A DNA stretch of 64,000 nucleotides from Sphingomonas sp. Leaf357 (GTDB lineage: Bacteria; Pseudomonadota; Alphaproteobacteria; Sphingomonadales; Sphingomonadaceae): assembly GCF_001423845.1 (NCBI RefSeq), contig NZ_LMPM01000002.1:1-64000 (forward strand), in the 5' to 3' direction. The position numbers and the translations under genes were made by a program. The notes beneath the pieces were generated by a model. It saw only the letters and a program-made list of their open reading frames with translations. It was not told where the DNA came from and searched no databases. Numbering within the stretch: the first letter of the stretch is position 1; each line of letters begins with the position of its first letter. This document shows positions 15,933 to 25,213 of this stretch, in pieces.

Positions 15933-16688
15933 TCAGATGCCGCCCGCCGTCACCGCGCGCCCGGTGGCGACCAGGGCTTCGGTCAGATCAACGATGCACG
16001 CGTCCAGAAGTTCGGCATCGGTGGCGCGGACGACGAAATTCGCGCCGGTCTGTCCATCGCGAAAGAACGGATAGCTGCCGATCGCGACGCCCTCATGAGT
16101 CTTCTCGGCGGTGCGCAGCAGGTCGGCGATCTCGCTCTCCGCCACCCAGCACCCGACCGTCGCGGACAAGACCGGCAGCCCGCCCTCGAGCGTGCCGGTC
16201 AGCGCATCGAGCATGCCCGCGGTGATGTGCGGCACGCCGGCCATGATGAAGATGTTGCCGATACGGATGCCCGGCGCGCCGGACATGCGGTTCTCGATCA
16301 GGTCGGCCCCCTGCGGAACGCGCGCCATGCGCTTGCGCGTCTCGGTCAGGCCACCGCGCGTTTCGTAATAGCGCTCCAGCACCGAGACGGCCTTGGGATG
16401 GAGCACGACCGGCACGCCCAGCGCCTCGGCGATCGCATCGACCGTAATGTCGTCATGCGTCGGTCCGATCCCGCCGGTGGTGAACAGATAATCGTTGCGC
16501 GCGCGCAGTGCGTTGACCGCCTCGACGATCGCCTCGGTCTTGTCGGGCACCACGCGCACCTCGGCCAGGCGGATGCCCTGCACGTTGAGCCACAGCGCGA
16601 TCTGCGCGACGTTCTTGTCCTGCGTGCGGCCCGAGAGGATCTCGTCGCCGATCACCGCGAGCGCGGCCGTCCAGATGCGTTGGGTCAT
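15933..16688 (-). CDS. molybdopterin-binding domain protein (CinA N-terminal type)
   Basis: 251 residues from the ATG at 16688, which starts MTQRIWTAALAVIGDEILSG exactly at the domain boundary; an upstream ATG would add 12 poorly conserved residues. The MoCF/CinA fold is marked by GDEILSGRTQDKN, FTTGGIGPTHDDITVDAIAEAL and AGVPHITAGML. Full-length CinA also has a C-terminal nicotinamide-nucleotide amidase domain, absent here. The N-domain has pyrophosphatase-like activity toward ADP-ribose in some CinA proteins; the role of stand-alone versions is not established. It diverges from map. Confidence 0.85.
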   Translation of the reverse strand: MTQRIWTAALAVIGDEILSGRTQDKNVAQIALWLNVQGIRLAEVRVVPDKTEAIVEAVNALRARNDYLFTTGGIGPTHDDITVDAIAEALGVPVVLHPKAVSVLERYYETRGGLTETRKRMARVPQGADLIENRMSGAPGIRIGNIFIMAGVPHITAGMLDALTGTLEGGLPVLSATVGCWVAESEIADLLRTAEKTHEGVAIGSYPFFRDGQTGANFVVRATDAELLDACIVDLTEALVATGRAVTAGGI

Positions 16689-16744
16689 GAAAGAGGGCAT
16701 AGACGTTCGCGCACCATCTCGCAAAGCCCGCGCGGTTTCGCTAT

Positions 16745-17578
16745 ATGGCCGTCATGACCGATTACGTAACCGTCACCGCCGACGCCCCGATGGGCCGCAC
16801 CGGCGCGATCAAGCTCCATGGCCGCTACGCGTTCGACGCGATGCACAAGGCCGGCCGCCTCGCCGCCGAAACGCTCGACATGGTCGTGCCGCATGTCGTG
16901 CCCGGCGTGACGACGGGCGAGCTGGACGATCTGATCCGCACCTTCATCGTCGCGCGCGGCGGCGTGCCGGCGACGCTCGGCTATCGCGGTTATACGCATG
17001 CGAGCTGCATCTCGATCAACCATGTCGTGTGCCACGGCATTCCCGGCGTGAAGACGCTGAAGAGCGGCGACATCGTCAATATCGACGTCACGCCGATCGT
17101 CGATGGCTGGCACGGCGATTCCAGCCGAATGTATCTGGTCGGCGATGTGCCGATCAAGGCCAAGCGGCTGGTGGACGTGACCTACGAATGCCTAATGCTC
17201 GGCATCGAGCAGGCCAGGCCCGGCAACACGATGGGCGATGTCGCGCACGTCATCCAGAGCCATGCCGAAAAGCACCGCTACGGCGTGGTGCGCGATTTCT
17301 GCGGGCATGGCCTGGGACAATTGTTCCACGACGCACCGGAAGTGGTGCATGTCGGTCGCCCGGGCACCGGGCCGGAACTGAAGCCCGGCATGATCTTCAC
17401 GATCGAACCGATGATCAATATTGGACGCCCGGACGTGAAGCTGCTCGACGACGGCTGGACGGCGGTGACGCGCGACCGATCGCTCTCCGCGCAGTTCGAA
17501 CATTCGATCGGCATCACCGAGGACGGGTGCGAGATCTTCACGACCAGCCCGGGCGGGTTCGACAAGCCGCCTTACTGA
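16745..17578 (+). CDS. map: type I methionine aminopeptidase
   Basis: 277 residues. It removes the initiator Met from nascent proteins. The five metal ligands are visible in order: Asp in NIDVTPIVDGWHGD (two), His in GHGLGQLFHDAPEVVH, Glu in FTIEPM and Glu in QFEHSI. The active-site His region HASCISINHVVCHGIPG is also intact. An N-terminal extension of about 25 residues precedes the catalytic fold. A second possible ATG lies 12 bases downstream. It is a single gene, followed by the MITE-like element. Confidence 0.95.
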   Translation: MAVMTDYVTVTADAPMGRTGAIKLHGRYAFDAMHKAGRLAAETLDMVVPHVVPGVTTGELDDLIRTFIVARGGVPATLGYRGYTHASCISINHVVCHGIPGVKTLKSGDIVNIDVTPIVDGWHGDSSRMYLVGDVPIKAKRLVDVTYECLMLGIEQARPGNTMGDVAHVIQSHAEKHRYGVVRDFCGHGLGQLFHDAPEVVHVGRPGTGPELKPGMIFTIEPMINIGRPDVKLLDDGWTAVTRDRSLSAQFEHSIGITEDGCEIFTTSPGGFDKPPY

Positions 17579-17594
17579 TCGCCGGCGGAGGGTT

Positions 17595-17765
17595 CAGAGC
17601 GCGATGACATGAGGGTGGACCACGTCCTCCGTCATTCCCGCGAAGGCGGGAGTCCATGATCACCGCACTTCGTGAGACTCACTAAGTTCAGCCAGTATCG
17701 ATTCCCGCCTTCGCGGGAGTGACGATGGAGAGAAGGCGATTCAGACCAAAGTCAACACGCCCTAG
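17595..17765. repeat. 171-bp MITE-like element, copy 1
   Basis: Homologous over its full length to 26455-26625, which is also 171 bp. Ends are imperfect inverted repeats (CAGAGCGCGATGAC and, complemented, CTAGGGCGTGTTGAC). The middle holds the inverted pair TCATTCCCGCGAAGGCGGGA and TCCCGCCTTCGCGGGA. No coding frame is seen. It lies between map and the VapC gene. Confidence 0.75.
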
Positions 17766-17805
17766 CAGCGCCGAAGCCGGGCGCACTGGGCGCGGCCACC
17801 AGCCG

Positions 17806-17841
17806 CGACCGACGACGCGGCCTTGCCGCGGCGCGCGCCGC
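17806..17841 (+). terminator. hairpin region after map
   Basis: GCGGC CTT GCCGC is followed by the palindrome GCGGCGCGCGCCGC (17828-17841) and then CTTTTT, which could end transcription from the left. The last T's overlap the stop codon of the convergent vapC. The segment 17806-17834 is also a repeat of 20687-20715. Confidence 0.45.
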
Positions 17842-17845
17842 CTTT

Positions 17846-18229
17846 TTACCCGCAACCGATCGTCTGGACCGGATAGCGCTTGATGATCGCGTCTTCGGTC
17901 ATGACGGTGATGGCCTCACACATCGCCTGAGCGACAATCATGCGATCGAACGGATCGCCGTGAAGGCGTTTAAGGTTCGAGACCGTGACGAGATGCTTGG
18001 GACCGACATCCAATTGGCCAACACCCGCCTGAGCAAATTTTCTCAGCGCCAGTTCGATATCGACCGTCAGCTTTCCCTGCCCAACCTTGATGGCAATCTC
18101 CCACGCTGAAGCGACGCTGAAGATCAGCGTGTTCTGCGCGTCGTCGATCAAGGATCGCCCACCGCGTCCCAGTTTCGGATTGTCTTCCAGCCACCACAAC
18201 AGAACGTGAGTATCGAGCAACAGCCTCAA
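17846..18229 (-). CDS. vapC: VapC-like PIN-domain toxin
   Basis: 127 residues from the TTG at 18229, which overlaps the antitoxin stop. It starts MRLLLDTHVLLWWLEDN, the PIN-domain opening with the first acidic residue (Asp6), followed by a conserved Glu in SAWEIAIK and the aspartate cluster in HGDPFDRMIVAQA and MTEDAIIKRY. Together these form the Mg-dependent ribonuclease site. Such toxins cleave specific RNAs, often initiator tRNA. The gene is second in a two-gene operon with a Phd/YefM-type antitoxin, the standard order for VapBC modules. Catalytic residues look intact. Confidence 0.88.
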   Translation of the reverse strand: MRLLLDTHVLLWWLEDNPKLGRGGRSLIDDAQNTLIFSVASAWEIAIKVGQGKLTVDIELALRKFAQAGVGQLDVGPKHLVTVSNLKRLHGDPFDRMIVAQAMCEAITVMTEDAIIKRYPVQTIGCG

Positions 18230-18525
18230 TGTTCTGGCGGAAAGATATCCGCTTCCATGGCCGCTTCGATTTCGGGATCGGGATCGTTGAAATCGTCCGA
18301 AATCCACATCTTGCCCTTCAAGGCACCCGGGCGACGGAAGTTCGGCGAAGCGGGGTCGGCCGATGGCACCCAATCCTCCTCTTCGCTTGCCGGCGCGCGC
18401 AACTCCGCCACCTTCTTGCCCCGTAATACGATATCGAAGCTTTCCCCGGCAGCGACGCGGGCCAGATAGGCGCTGAACTTGCCGCGCATTTCGCGCACAC
18501 CGACACTCTTTGCCTGGACAGTCAT
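18226..18525 (-). CDS. Phd/YefM-type antitoxin
   Basis: 99 residues from the ATG at 18525, chosen for the GAGGTGG ribosome-binding site just upstream. The N-terminal half (VGVREMRGKFSAYLARVAAGESFDIVLRGKKVAEL) is the Phd/YefM DNA-binding dimer fold. The acidic C-terminal part (DDFNDPDPEIEAAMEADIF) should wrap the toxin. It neutralises the PIN toxin encoded next and probably represses the operon through the palindrome at 18540. Confidence 0.87.
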   Translation of the reverse strand: MTVQAKSVGVREMRGKFSAYLARVAAGESFDIVLRGKKVAELRAPASEEEDWVPSADPASPNFRRPGALKGKMWISDDFNDPDPEIEAAMEADIFPPEH

Positions 18526-18539
18526 GGCGTCCACCTCAT

Positions 18540-18549
18540 TGTGTACACA
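18540..18549. promoter_or_regulatory. operator-like palindrome of the toxin-antitoxin operon
   Basis: TGTGTACACA is a perfect palindrome 15 bases upstream of the antitoxin ATG. YefM-type antitoxins bind sites centred on TGTACA, which this contains. Confidence 0.6.
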
Positions 18550-18681
18550 TGATGTAGCGTCATCCCACAACGATCGCAACAATGCCACAAAAGCAGGCAG
18601 CGCCGGCGCGCTGCCCCCGCATTAGGCATTCCTTAACCCGCAAAATCCCTGGCCCCCGCGCATTCCCGCCTCTCGCGCGAC

Positions 18682-18696
18682 TGGCACGCTTGTTGT
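18682..18696 (+). promoter_or_regulatory. sigma-54-like promoter of glnB
   Basis: TGGCACG, four bases, then TTGT fits the -24/-12 consensus TGGCACG-N4-TTGC with one mismatch. It lies about 50 bases upstream of the glnB ATG, the right distance. glnB-glnA operons are commonly under nitrogen control by NtrC and sigma-54, although no NtrC site was found by eye. Confidence 0.6.
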
Positions 18697-18698
18697 AA

Positions 18699-19085
<387 letters not shown>

Positions 19086-19208
19086 CGAATTGACGACCGG
19101 ACGATTTGACGCAGCGCAACATTTCGTGACAGCGTCCCTGCGACCGGGGCAACTTCATTCCCGATTCTGTCGGGCAATCTATTCGATAACGAAAGGGCAT
19201 GGGGCTTT

Positions 19209-20621
19209 ATGGCGAACACCGCAAAAGACGTTCTGAAGATGGTCAAGGACCAGGAGATCGAATGGATCGACCTGCGTTTCACCGATCCCAAGGGCAAGTG
19301 GCAGCATCTGACGATGGTCGCCGGGGTCGTCGGCGAGGACGAGCTGGACGACGGCTTCATGTTCGACGGCTCCTCGATCGACGGCTGGAAGGCGATCAAC
19401 GAATCCGACATGATCCTGAAGCCCGATCTGGACGCCGTCTGGACCGACCCCTTCTCGGCCACGCCGATGCTGATCCTGGTGTGCGACATCGTCGAGCCCT
19501 CGACCGGCGAACTCTATGCCCGCGACCCGCGCTCGACCGCCAAGCGTTCGGAGGCCTATCTCAAGACCACCGGTATCGGCGACACGATCTATATCGGGCC
19601 GGAAGCCGAATTCTTCATGTTCGACAACGTGCAGTTCGAGACGAGCTACGCCACATCGTACTACAAGATCGACGATATCGAGCTGCCGACAAACACCGGC
19701 ACGTCGTATGAAGGCGGCAATCTCGGCCACCGTCCGCGCGCCAAGGGCGGGTATTTCCCGGTCGGCCCGGTCGACAGCGCGGTCGACATCCGGGGCGAGA
19801 TGGTCTCGACCATGCTCGAAATGGGCCTGCCGTGCGACAAGCATCACCACGAAGTCGCCGCCGGGCAGCACGAACTCGGCCTCACCTTCGGCACGCTGAC
19901 GCTGACCGCGGACCGCATGCAGATCTACAAATATGTCTGCCATCAGGTCGCGCAGGCATATGGCAAGACCGTCACGTTCATGCCGAAGCCGATCAAGGAA
20001 GATAACGGCAGCGGCATGCATACCCATCTGTCGATCTGGGAAAAGGGCGCGCCCCTGTTCGCCGGCAACGGCTATGCCGGACTCTCCGATACCTGCCTGT
20101 ATTTCATCGGCGGGATCATCAAGCATGCCAAGGCGCTGAACGCGTTCACCAACCCGTCGACCAACAGCTACAAGCGGCTGGTACCGGGCTACGAAGCGCC
20201 GGTGCTGCTGGCCTATTCGGCGCGCAACCGCTCGGCCTCGTGCCGCATCCCGTACGGCACGGGTGCCAAGGCGAAGCGCGTCGAAGTGCGCTTCCCCGAT
20301 GCGATGGCCAATCCGTACCTCTGCTACGCGGCGCTGCTGATGGCGGGTCTGGACGGCATCCAGAACAAGATCCATCCGGGTGAGGCGATGGACAAGAACC
20401 TGTACGATCTGCCGCCGGCGGAACTGGCCGAGGTGCCGACGGTCTGCGCCTCGCTGCGCGAGGCGCTCGAGAGCCTGGCCGCCGATCACGACTTCCTGCT
20501 CAAGGGCGACGTGTTCACCAAGGACCAGATCGAAAGCTATATCGAGCTGAAGTTCGTCGACGTGGCGCGCTGGGAGATGACCCCGAGCCCGGTCGAATAC
20601 GACATGTACTACAGCTACTAA
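19209..20621 (+). CDS. glnA: type I glutamine synthetase
   Basis: 470 residues, the usual dodecameric GSI length. It makes glutamine from glutamate, ammonia and ATP. Motifs visible are [28 protein letters not shown], the ATP-binding [16 protein letters not shown], and the adenylylation loop [10 protein letters not shown] with Tyr399, so activity is likely regulated by GlnE. It pairs with glnB in a conserved alphaproteobacterial operon. A strong terminator follows at 20728. Confidence 0.97.
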   Translation: MANTAKDVLKMVKDQEIEWIDLRFTDPKGKWQHLTMVAGVVGEDELDDGFMFDGSSIDGWKAINESDMILKPDLDAVWTDPFSATPMLILVCDIVEPSTGELYARDPRSTAKRSEAYLKTTGIGDTIYIGPEAEFFMFDNVQFETSYATSYYKIDDIELPTNTGTSYEGGNLGHRPRAKGGYFPVGPVDSAVDIRGEMVSTMLEMGLPCDKHHHEVAAGQHELGLTFGTLTLTADRMQIYKYVCHQVAQAYGKTVTFMPKPIKEDNGSGMHTHLSIWEKGAPLFAGNGYAGLSDTCLYFIGGIIKHAKALNAFTNPSTNSYKRLVPGYEAPVLLAYSARNRSASCRIPYGTGAKAKRVEVRFPDAMANPYLCYAALLMAGLDGIQNKIHPGEAMDKNLYDLPPAELAEVPTVCASLREALESLAADHDFLLKGDVFTKDQIESYIELKFVDVARWEMTPSPVEYDMYYSY

Positions 20622-20639
20622 GCGCAGCCACGACCGCGC

Positions 20640-20715
20640 GGTGCGCGCAAGCGCACGGTCGCTGTCGCCCGGCGTCGCCATAGCGACGACCGACGACGTG
20701 GCTTCGCCACGGCGC
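20640..20715. repeat. hairpin cluster sharing a motif with 17806
   Basis: The first hairpin has arms CGACCG and GTGCGC against GCGCAC and GGTCG. A second segment, 20687-20715 (CGACCGACGACG, then GTGGC TTC GCCAC), repeats 17806-17834 with compensatory changes in the stem. Confidence 0.5.
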
Positions 20716-20727
20716 AGACCAAAAAGA

Positions 20728-20760
20728 AGGGCGTCCGGATGATCTCCGGGCGCCCTTTTT
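20728..20760 (+). terminator. rho-independent terminator of glnA
   Basis: A 12-bp stem AGGGCGTCCGGA / TCCGGGCGCCCT (one G-U pair) with a five-base loop is followed by a run of T. Confidence 0.92.
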
Positions 20761-20843
20761 CATCCGATTCGGCTGCTTGATATTGTTACGCACCCGATAT
20801 CGTCATAGCACTGTCTATCATTGCGATCCGGGGGGATGAGACG

Positions 20844-21698
20844 GTGCAGATTCTTCGCTATTCGTCGGCGCTACTCGTCATGCTTGCGGGCTGCACGCAC
20901 GACACGCTCAACAATGCGCTCGGCACGCCGAAGAACCCGACGGCGATATTCTCCGATCCGACAGCCGCGAAGGACAAGGTCGGTTCGCAGGACCGGATCA
21001 TCATTCCGCTCTACAACGTGTTGCTGGAGGCGAGCGCAGGCCATGGCGATAATGCCAAACTCAACGGCGACGGGGACATGCGACGCTATCTCGGCGCCGG
21101 CTTCGCATTGTCCGACGTCTACTGCACGCGGTTCTTCGTCAAGACGGACGAGGCATATCGCCGCCGCCGGTTCGGCCGCACGCTGACCAACGATGTCGGC
21201 ACGGTGATGACCACGGTGCTCGGACTGGCCAATGCCGGCGAGAAGGTGGTGACGGGCCTGGCCGGCGCGGTCGGCTTCGCGGATTCGGCCTGGCGCAATT
21301 ACGACGACTCCTTCGTCGTCTCGCCGGATCTGAGCAATATCCAGTCCCTGGTGTTCGCCGCGCAGGACAATTTCCGCGCCCGATCCCTGGCCAAGGAGGC
21401 GGTGTTGCCGGCCGATTACGGCACCGCCCAATCGATCATCCTGCGCTATGCGAACATCTGTTCCTTCCTCGGCATGAAGGGCCTGCTGGATCAATCGGCC
21501 GCCAAGCAGAAGAACGACCTCAACACCGATACGGAAAAGGTCAACAAGCCGGCAGCGGCACCCGCCGTACCGGCAGCGCCGGCGCCAACGCCAGCCGCGC
21601 CGCGTGCACCGGCCGCCGCGCCTGCGCCAGCCCCTGCCGCCGCCACGATACGGCCCGAGATCGCCATCCCCTCGCTCGCCCCGAACAAGGACAATTGA
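20844..21698 (+). CDS. lipoprotein of unknown function
   Basis: 284 residues from a GTG. A lipoprotein signal MQILRYSSALLVMLAGC places the anchor at Cys17. The central region (about 50-215) is a mixed fold with several Cys (DVYCTRFF, ANICSFLG). The last 60 residues are almost wholly Ala and Pro (APAVPAAPAPTPAAPRAPA), a flexible wall-spanning or low-complexity tail. No family is recognised. It is a single gene after glnA. The high GC of the tail shows the Ala/Pro codon bias of the region. Confidence 0.7.
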   Translation: MQILRYSSALLVMLAGCTHDTLNNALGTPKNPTAIFSDPTAAKDKVGSQDRIIIPLYNVLLEASAGHGDNAKLNGDGDMRRYLGAGFALSDVYCTRFFVKTDEAYRRRRFGRTLTNDVGTVMTTVLGLANAGEKVVTGLAGAVGFADSAWRNYDDSFVVSPDLSNIQSLVFAAQDNFRARSLAKEAVLPADYGTAQSIILRYANICSFLGMKGLLDQSAAKQKNDLNTDTEKVNKPAAAPAVPAAPAPTPAAPRAPAAAPAPAPAAATIRPEIAIPSLAPNKDN

Positions 21699-21818
21699 GC
21701 GCGATCGGCGCTGGGCCGGATCGGCATTCAGCGATCGAAGGCGACAGTGTACGCGAAGGCGCGAACCTGAATGTCGGTTCGCCCTGGATGGGCGACGAGG
21801 GTGTGACGCTGCCGGGGC

Positions 21819-22793
21819 TTACGGCAGCAGCACCGTTGCCCCCTTAGTCTCGCCCGCCTCGAGAGCGCGGTGCGCGTCGGCGGCGTCTTCCAGCGCGAAG
21901 GTCTGGCCGATCTCGGCGGTGATCGCGCCCTTGGCGAGCATGTCGAAGACGCGCGCGAACCCGGCCTGCCGCTCCTCGGGCGTCACATAATAATCGAACA
22001 TCGTCGGCCGCGTGACGAACAGGGAGCCGTTGCGCGCCAGCACGCCGAGATTGACGCCGTCGACCGGCCCGCTGGCATTGCCATAGCTGACGATCAGCCC
22101 GCGTCGCTTGGCGCTGGCCAACGACACCTGCCACATCGCCTTGCCGACGCCGTCCAGCACCACGTCCACGCCCTGACCGTCGGTCAGCGCGCGCACTTCC
22201 TTGGCGATATCGACCTGCTTGTGCAGCAGCACGTGATCCGCCCCGGCGGCCTTGGCCTGCGCCGCCTTCTCTTCGCTGCCGACCGTGCCGATCACCGTCG
22301 CGCCGATCGCCTTCAGCCAGCCGACCAAAAGATGCCCGACGCCGCCGGCCGCCGCGTGGACCAGCACCGTCTGCCCGGCCTGAACCTTCGCGCAGCGTTC
22401 GATCAGGAATTCGGTCGTCCCGCCCTTCAGCAGCAATGCCGCCGCCGTGCGATCGTCGACGCTGTCGGGCAGCGTGATCAGTTGCGCCGCTTCCACGTTG
22501 CGCGCGGTGGCATAGGCGCCGAGCGCGGGGCCGAACGTGCCGACCCGGTCGCCCACCGCGAAGCCGTCCACGCCGGCCCCCACGGCCTCGACCACGCCGA
22601 CCGCCTCCGACCCCAGGCCGCTCGGCAGCGGCGCGGGATACAGGCCCTTGCGATAATAGACGTCGATATAGTTCAGCCCGACGGCGGTGTGGCGCACGCG
22701 AACCTCGCCTTCCGCCGGATCGGGCAGGTCGACATCGACCCATTCGATCACCTCGGGGCCACCGGTCTGCGTGATACGGGCTGCACGGTCCAT
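21819..22793 (-). CDS. NADPH:quinone oxidoreductase (zinc-free MDR family)
   Basis: 324 residues. The N-terminal GroES-like domain contains VRVRHTAVGLNYIDVYYRKGLYP, the quinone oxidoreductase signature, and lacks the zinc-ligand cysteines of alcohol dehydrogenases. The Rossmann domain carries VLVHAAAGGVGHLLVGWLKA for NADPH. These Qor-type enzymes reduce quinones or other enones by one- or two-electron transfer. It diverges from the aldehyde dehydrogenase gene. Confidence 0.93.
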   Translation of the reverse strand: MDRAARITQTGGPEVIEWVDVDLPDPAEGEVRVRHTAVGLNYIDVYYRKGLYPAPLPSGLGSEAVGVVEAVGAGVDGFAVGDRVGTFGPALGAYATARNVEAAQLITLPDSVDDRTAAALLLKGGTTEFLIERCAKVQAGQTVLVHAAAGGVGHLLVGWLKAIGATVIGTVGSEEKAAQAKAAGADHVLLHKQVDIAKEVRALTDGQGVDVVLDGVGKAMWQVSLASAKRRGLIVSYGNASGPVDGVNLGVLARNGSLFVTRPTMFDYYVTPEERQAGFARVFDMLAKGAITAEIGQTFALEDAADAHRALEAGETKGATVLLP

Positions 22794-22922
22794 CGGTCGA
22801 TCTCCTCAAGCTGTCGGCTGAACGTAGGGCCCGCGTTTCAGGTTGCAACCGATCGTGCCGCGCGCCATCTAGGCGGCGGACGCGCGCGGCCGTACCGCAT
22901 CTTCAAAAACATGGAGACGAGC

Positions 22923-24347
22923 ATGAAGAGCTACCTCAAGCACTATATCGACGGCGCCTGGGTCGAGAGCGAGGGCGGCACGCGGCACGAGGTGATCGAT
23001 CCCTCCACCGAACAGCCGGTCAGCGCGATCACGCTGGGCAGCCAGGCCGATGTCGACAAGGCGGTCGCCGCCGCGAAGGCCGCGTTCAAGAGCTTCTCGC
23101 GCACTTCCGTCGCCGATCGCGTCGCTCTGCTCGAGCGCATCATCGAGGAATACAAGGCGCGCATGCCCGATCTGGCGGCGGCGACGTCGGAGGAGATGGG
23201 CGCGCCGATCGGTTTCGCCAATGCCGCGCAGGCCCCCGCCGGCCTGGGCTATTTCATGGGCACGCTTAAGGCGTTGCAGACGTTCGAATTCAGCGAACAG
23301 GTCGGCAAGAATCGCGCGGTGCACGAACCGTTGGGCGTCGTGGCGATGATCACGCCGTGGAACTGGCCGCTCAACCAGATCTGCGCCAAGGTCGCCCCCG
23401 CGCTCGCCGCCGGCGACACGATGATCCTGAAGCCGTCGGAGGAAGCGCCGGGGTGCGCGGTGATCCTGGCCGAGATCCTCGACAAGGCCGGCGTTCCGGC
23501 GGGCGTGTTCAATCTCGTCAACGGCGACGGACCCGGCGTCGGCGCGGCGCTGTCCACGCACAAGGACGTGGACATGGTCAGCTTCACCGGATCGACCCGC
23601 GCCGGCATCGCGGTGGCGACCGCCGCCGCCGCGACCGTCAAGCGCGTGCATCAGGAACTCGGCGGGAAGGCGCCCAACCTCGTGCTGGAAGGCGCCGATC
23701 TCGCCACCGTCCTGCCGCCGACGGTGCAGGGCGTGCTCGCCAATTCGGGCCAGAGCTGCATCGCCCCGACCCGCCTGCTCGTCCACAAGAGCCAGGTCGC
23801 CGACGCCACCAATGTCGTCAAATCGATCATGGAAGCGGTCACGGTCGATGCCGCCAGCGTGATGGGCGCGCATATCGGCCCGGTCGTCAACAAGGCGCAG
23901 TTCGACAAGATCCAGGGCCTGATCCAGTCCGCGATCGACGAGGGCGCGACCCTGGTCACCGGCGGCACCGGCCGACCCGACGGGCGCAATGCCGGATATT
24001 TCGTGAAGCCCACCCTGTTCGCCGACGTGACGCCCGAGATGCGCATCTACCGCGAGGAAGTGTTCGGCCCCGTCGCGACGATCTCCAGCTACGACGATTC
24101 CGAACAGGCGATCGAGATGGCCAACGATACCGATTACGGCCTGTCCGCCACGATCTCCGGCGATCCGGCGGAGGCGGCCAAGGTCGCGCCGCTGCTGCGC
24201 GCCGGCATGGTGACGATCAATGCCTGGTCGGGCGGCGGCGGCACGCCGTTCGGCGGATACAAGCAATCGGGCAATGGCCGCGAGGGCGGCAAATATGGCT
24301 TGGCCGACTTCATGGAATTGAAGGCGATCGTCGGCGAGCCGGCCTGA
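22923..24347 (+). CDS. NAD(P)-dependent aldehyde dehydrogenase
   Basis: 474 residues from the ATG at 22923, preferred because GGAG lies at the right distance; an in-frame ATG 12 bases upstream is possible. Catalytic features are the Glu in HQELGGKAPNLV and the nucleophile Cys in NSGQSCIAPTR, with the substrate anchor Asn in TPWNWPLNQ. It oxidises an aldehyde to the acid; the substrate is not evident. The ATP-grasp gene follows only seven bases later, so the two probably act together. Confidence 0.93.
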   Translation: MKSYLKHYIDGAWVESEGGTRHEVIDPSTEQPVSAITLGSQADVDKAVAAAKAAFKSFSRTSVADRVALLERIIEEYKARMPDLAAATSEEMGAPIGFANAAQAPAGLGYFMGTLKALQTFEFSEQVGKNRAVHEPLGVVAMITPWNWPLNQICAKVAPALAAGDTMILKPSEEAPGCAVILAEILDKAGVPAGVFNLVNGDGPGVGAALSTHKDVDMVSFTGSTRAGIAVATAAAATVKRVHQELGGKAPNLVLEGADLATVLPPTVQGVLANSGQSCIAPTRLLVHKSQVADATNVVKSIMEAVTVDAASVMGAHIGPVVNKAQFDKIQGLIQSAIDEGATLVTGGTGRPDGRNAGYFVKPTLFADVTPEMRIYREEVFGPVATISSYDDSEQAIEMANDTDYGLSATISGDPAEAAKVAPLLRAGMVTINAWSGGGGTPFGGYKQSGNGREGGKYGLADFMELKAIVGEPA

Positions 24348-24354
24348 TCCCGGC

Positions 24355-25206
24355 ATGACGATCACCGTCGACGTGCTGATGCCGGCGGAAGGCGATGGCT
24401 ATGCCGAGGGGGCGGCGCGTGGGCTGGATGCCTATCGCGCCGCCTTCGCCTCGCACGGGATCGCGCTGAACGCCCGGCCTTGGACCGCCGGGCCGGGCAA
24501 CGCGGATGCCACGCTGGCCCTGTTCGCCTGGGGCTATCATTTCGATGTCGCGCGGTGGCGGACGATGCTGGCGGATTGGCCGGTGGACCGGCCGTTGTTC
24601 AACGCGCCGGCCCTGCTCGCCTGGAACACGCGCAAGACCTATCTCGCCGAACTGGAACGGGCCGGGGTTGCGATCGTGCCGAGCCTTTTCGGCCGCGCCG
24701 ACGCGGACAGCGTCGCTGCCGCCTTCGCGCGCTTCGGCGGCGAGGAATTGGTGATCAAGCCGCAGGTCTCCGCCGGCAGCGACCGCACCGTGCGCGTGAA
24801 GCGCGGCACGCCGATCGTGCCGATGGACGATGCGATTCTCCAGCCGTTTCTCGACGCGATCGGTGGCGAGGGCGAACTGTCCTTCCTGTTCGTCGGCGGC
24901 ACTTTCAGTCACGCGGTGCGCAAGGTGGCGCTGAGCGGCGAATTCCGCATCCAGCCGCAATTCGGCGGGGTCTTCACCCGCTTCGATCCGGACGCCGACA
25001 TCGCGCTTGCCGAACAGGTCATCGCCGCCTTGCCGGTCACGCCGCTCTATGCGCGGGTCGATCTCATCCGGCTGGCCGACGGCACGCTGGCGCTGATGGA
25101 GATCGAGGCGATCGAGCCCGATCTGTATCCGCACCTCGAACCCGCACTGCCGGATCGGCTGGCCGAAGCGATCCGGCAGCGATTGGCCGATGCGCGCGAC
25201 GGCTGA
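24355..25206 (+). CDS. ATP-grasp domain protein
   Basis: 283 residues. The layout is that of RimK/glutathione-synthetase-like ATP-grasp enzymes: an N-terminal pre-domain, the ATP-lid strand ELVIKPQVSAGSDRTVRV, the metal-binding strand YARVDLIRLADGTLALMEIEAIEPDLY with the Asp and Glu ligands, and a short C-terminal helix. Such enzymes ligate a carboxylate to an amine or thiol via an acyl-phosphate. It sits seven bases after the aldehyde dehydrogenase stop, suggesting that the acid produced there may be its substrate, which is inference. Confidence 0.85.
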   Translation: MTITVDVLMPAEGDGYAEGAARGLDAYRAAFASHGIALNARPWTAGPGNADATLALFAWGYHFDVARWRTMLADWPVDRPLFNAPALLAWNTRKTYLAELERAGVAIVPSLFGRADADSVAAAFARFGGEELVIKPQVSAGSDRTVRVKRGTPIVPMDDAILQPFLDAIGGEGELSFLFVGGTFSHAVRKVALSGEFRIQPQFGGVFTRFDPDADIALAEQVIAALPVTPLYARVDLIRLADGTLALMEIEAIEPDLYPHLEPALPDRLAEAIRQRLADARDG

Positions 25207-25213
25207 CGTTTGA

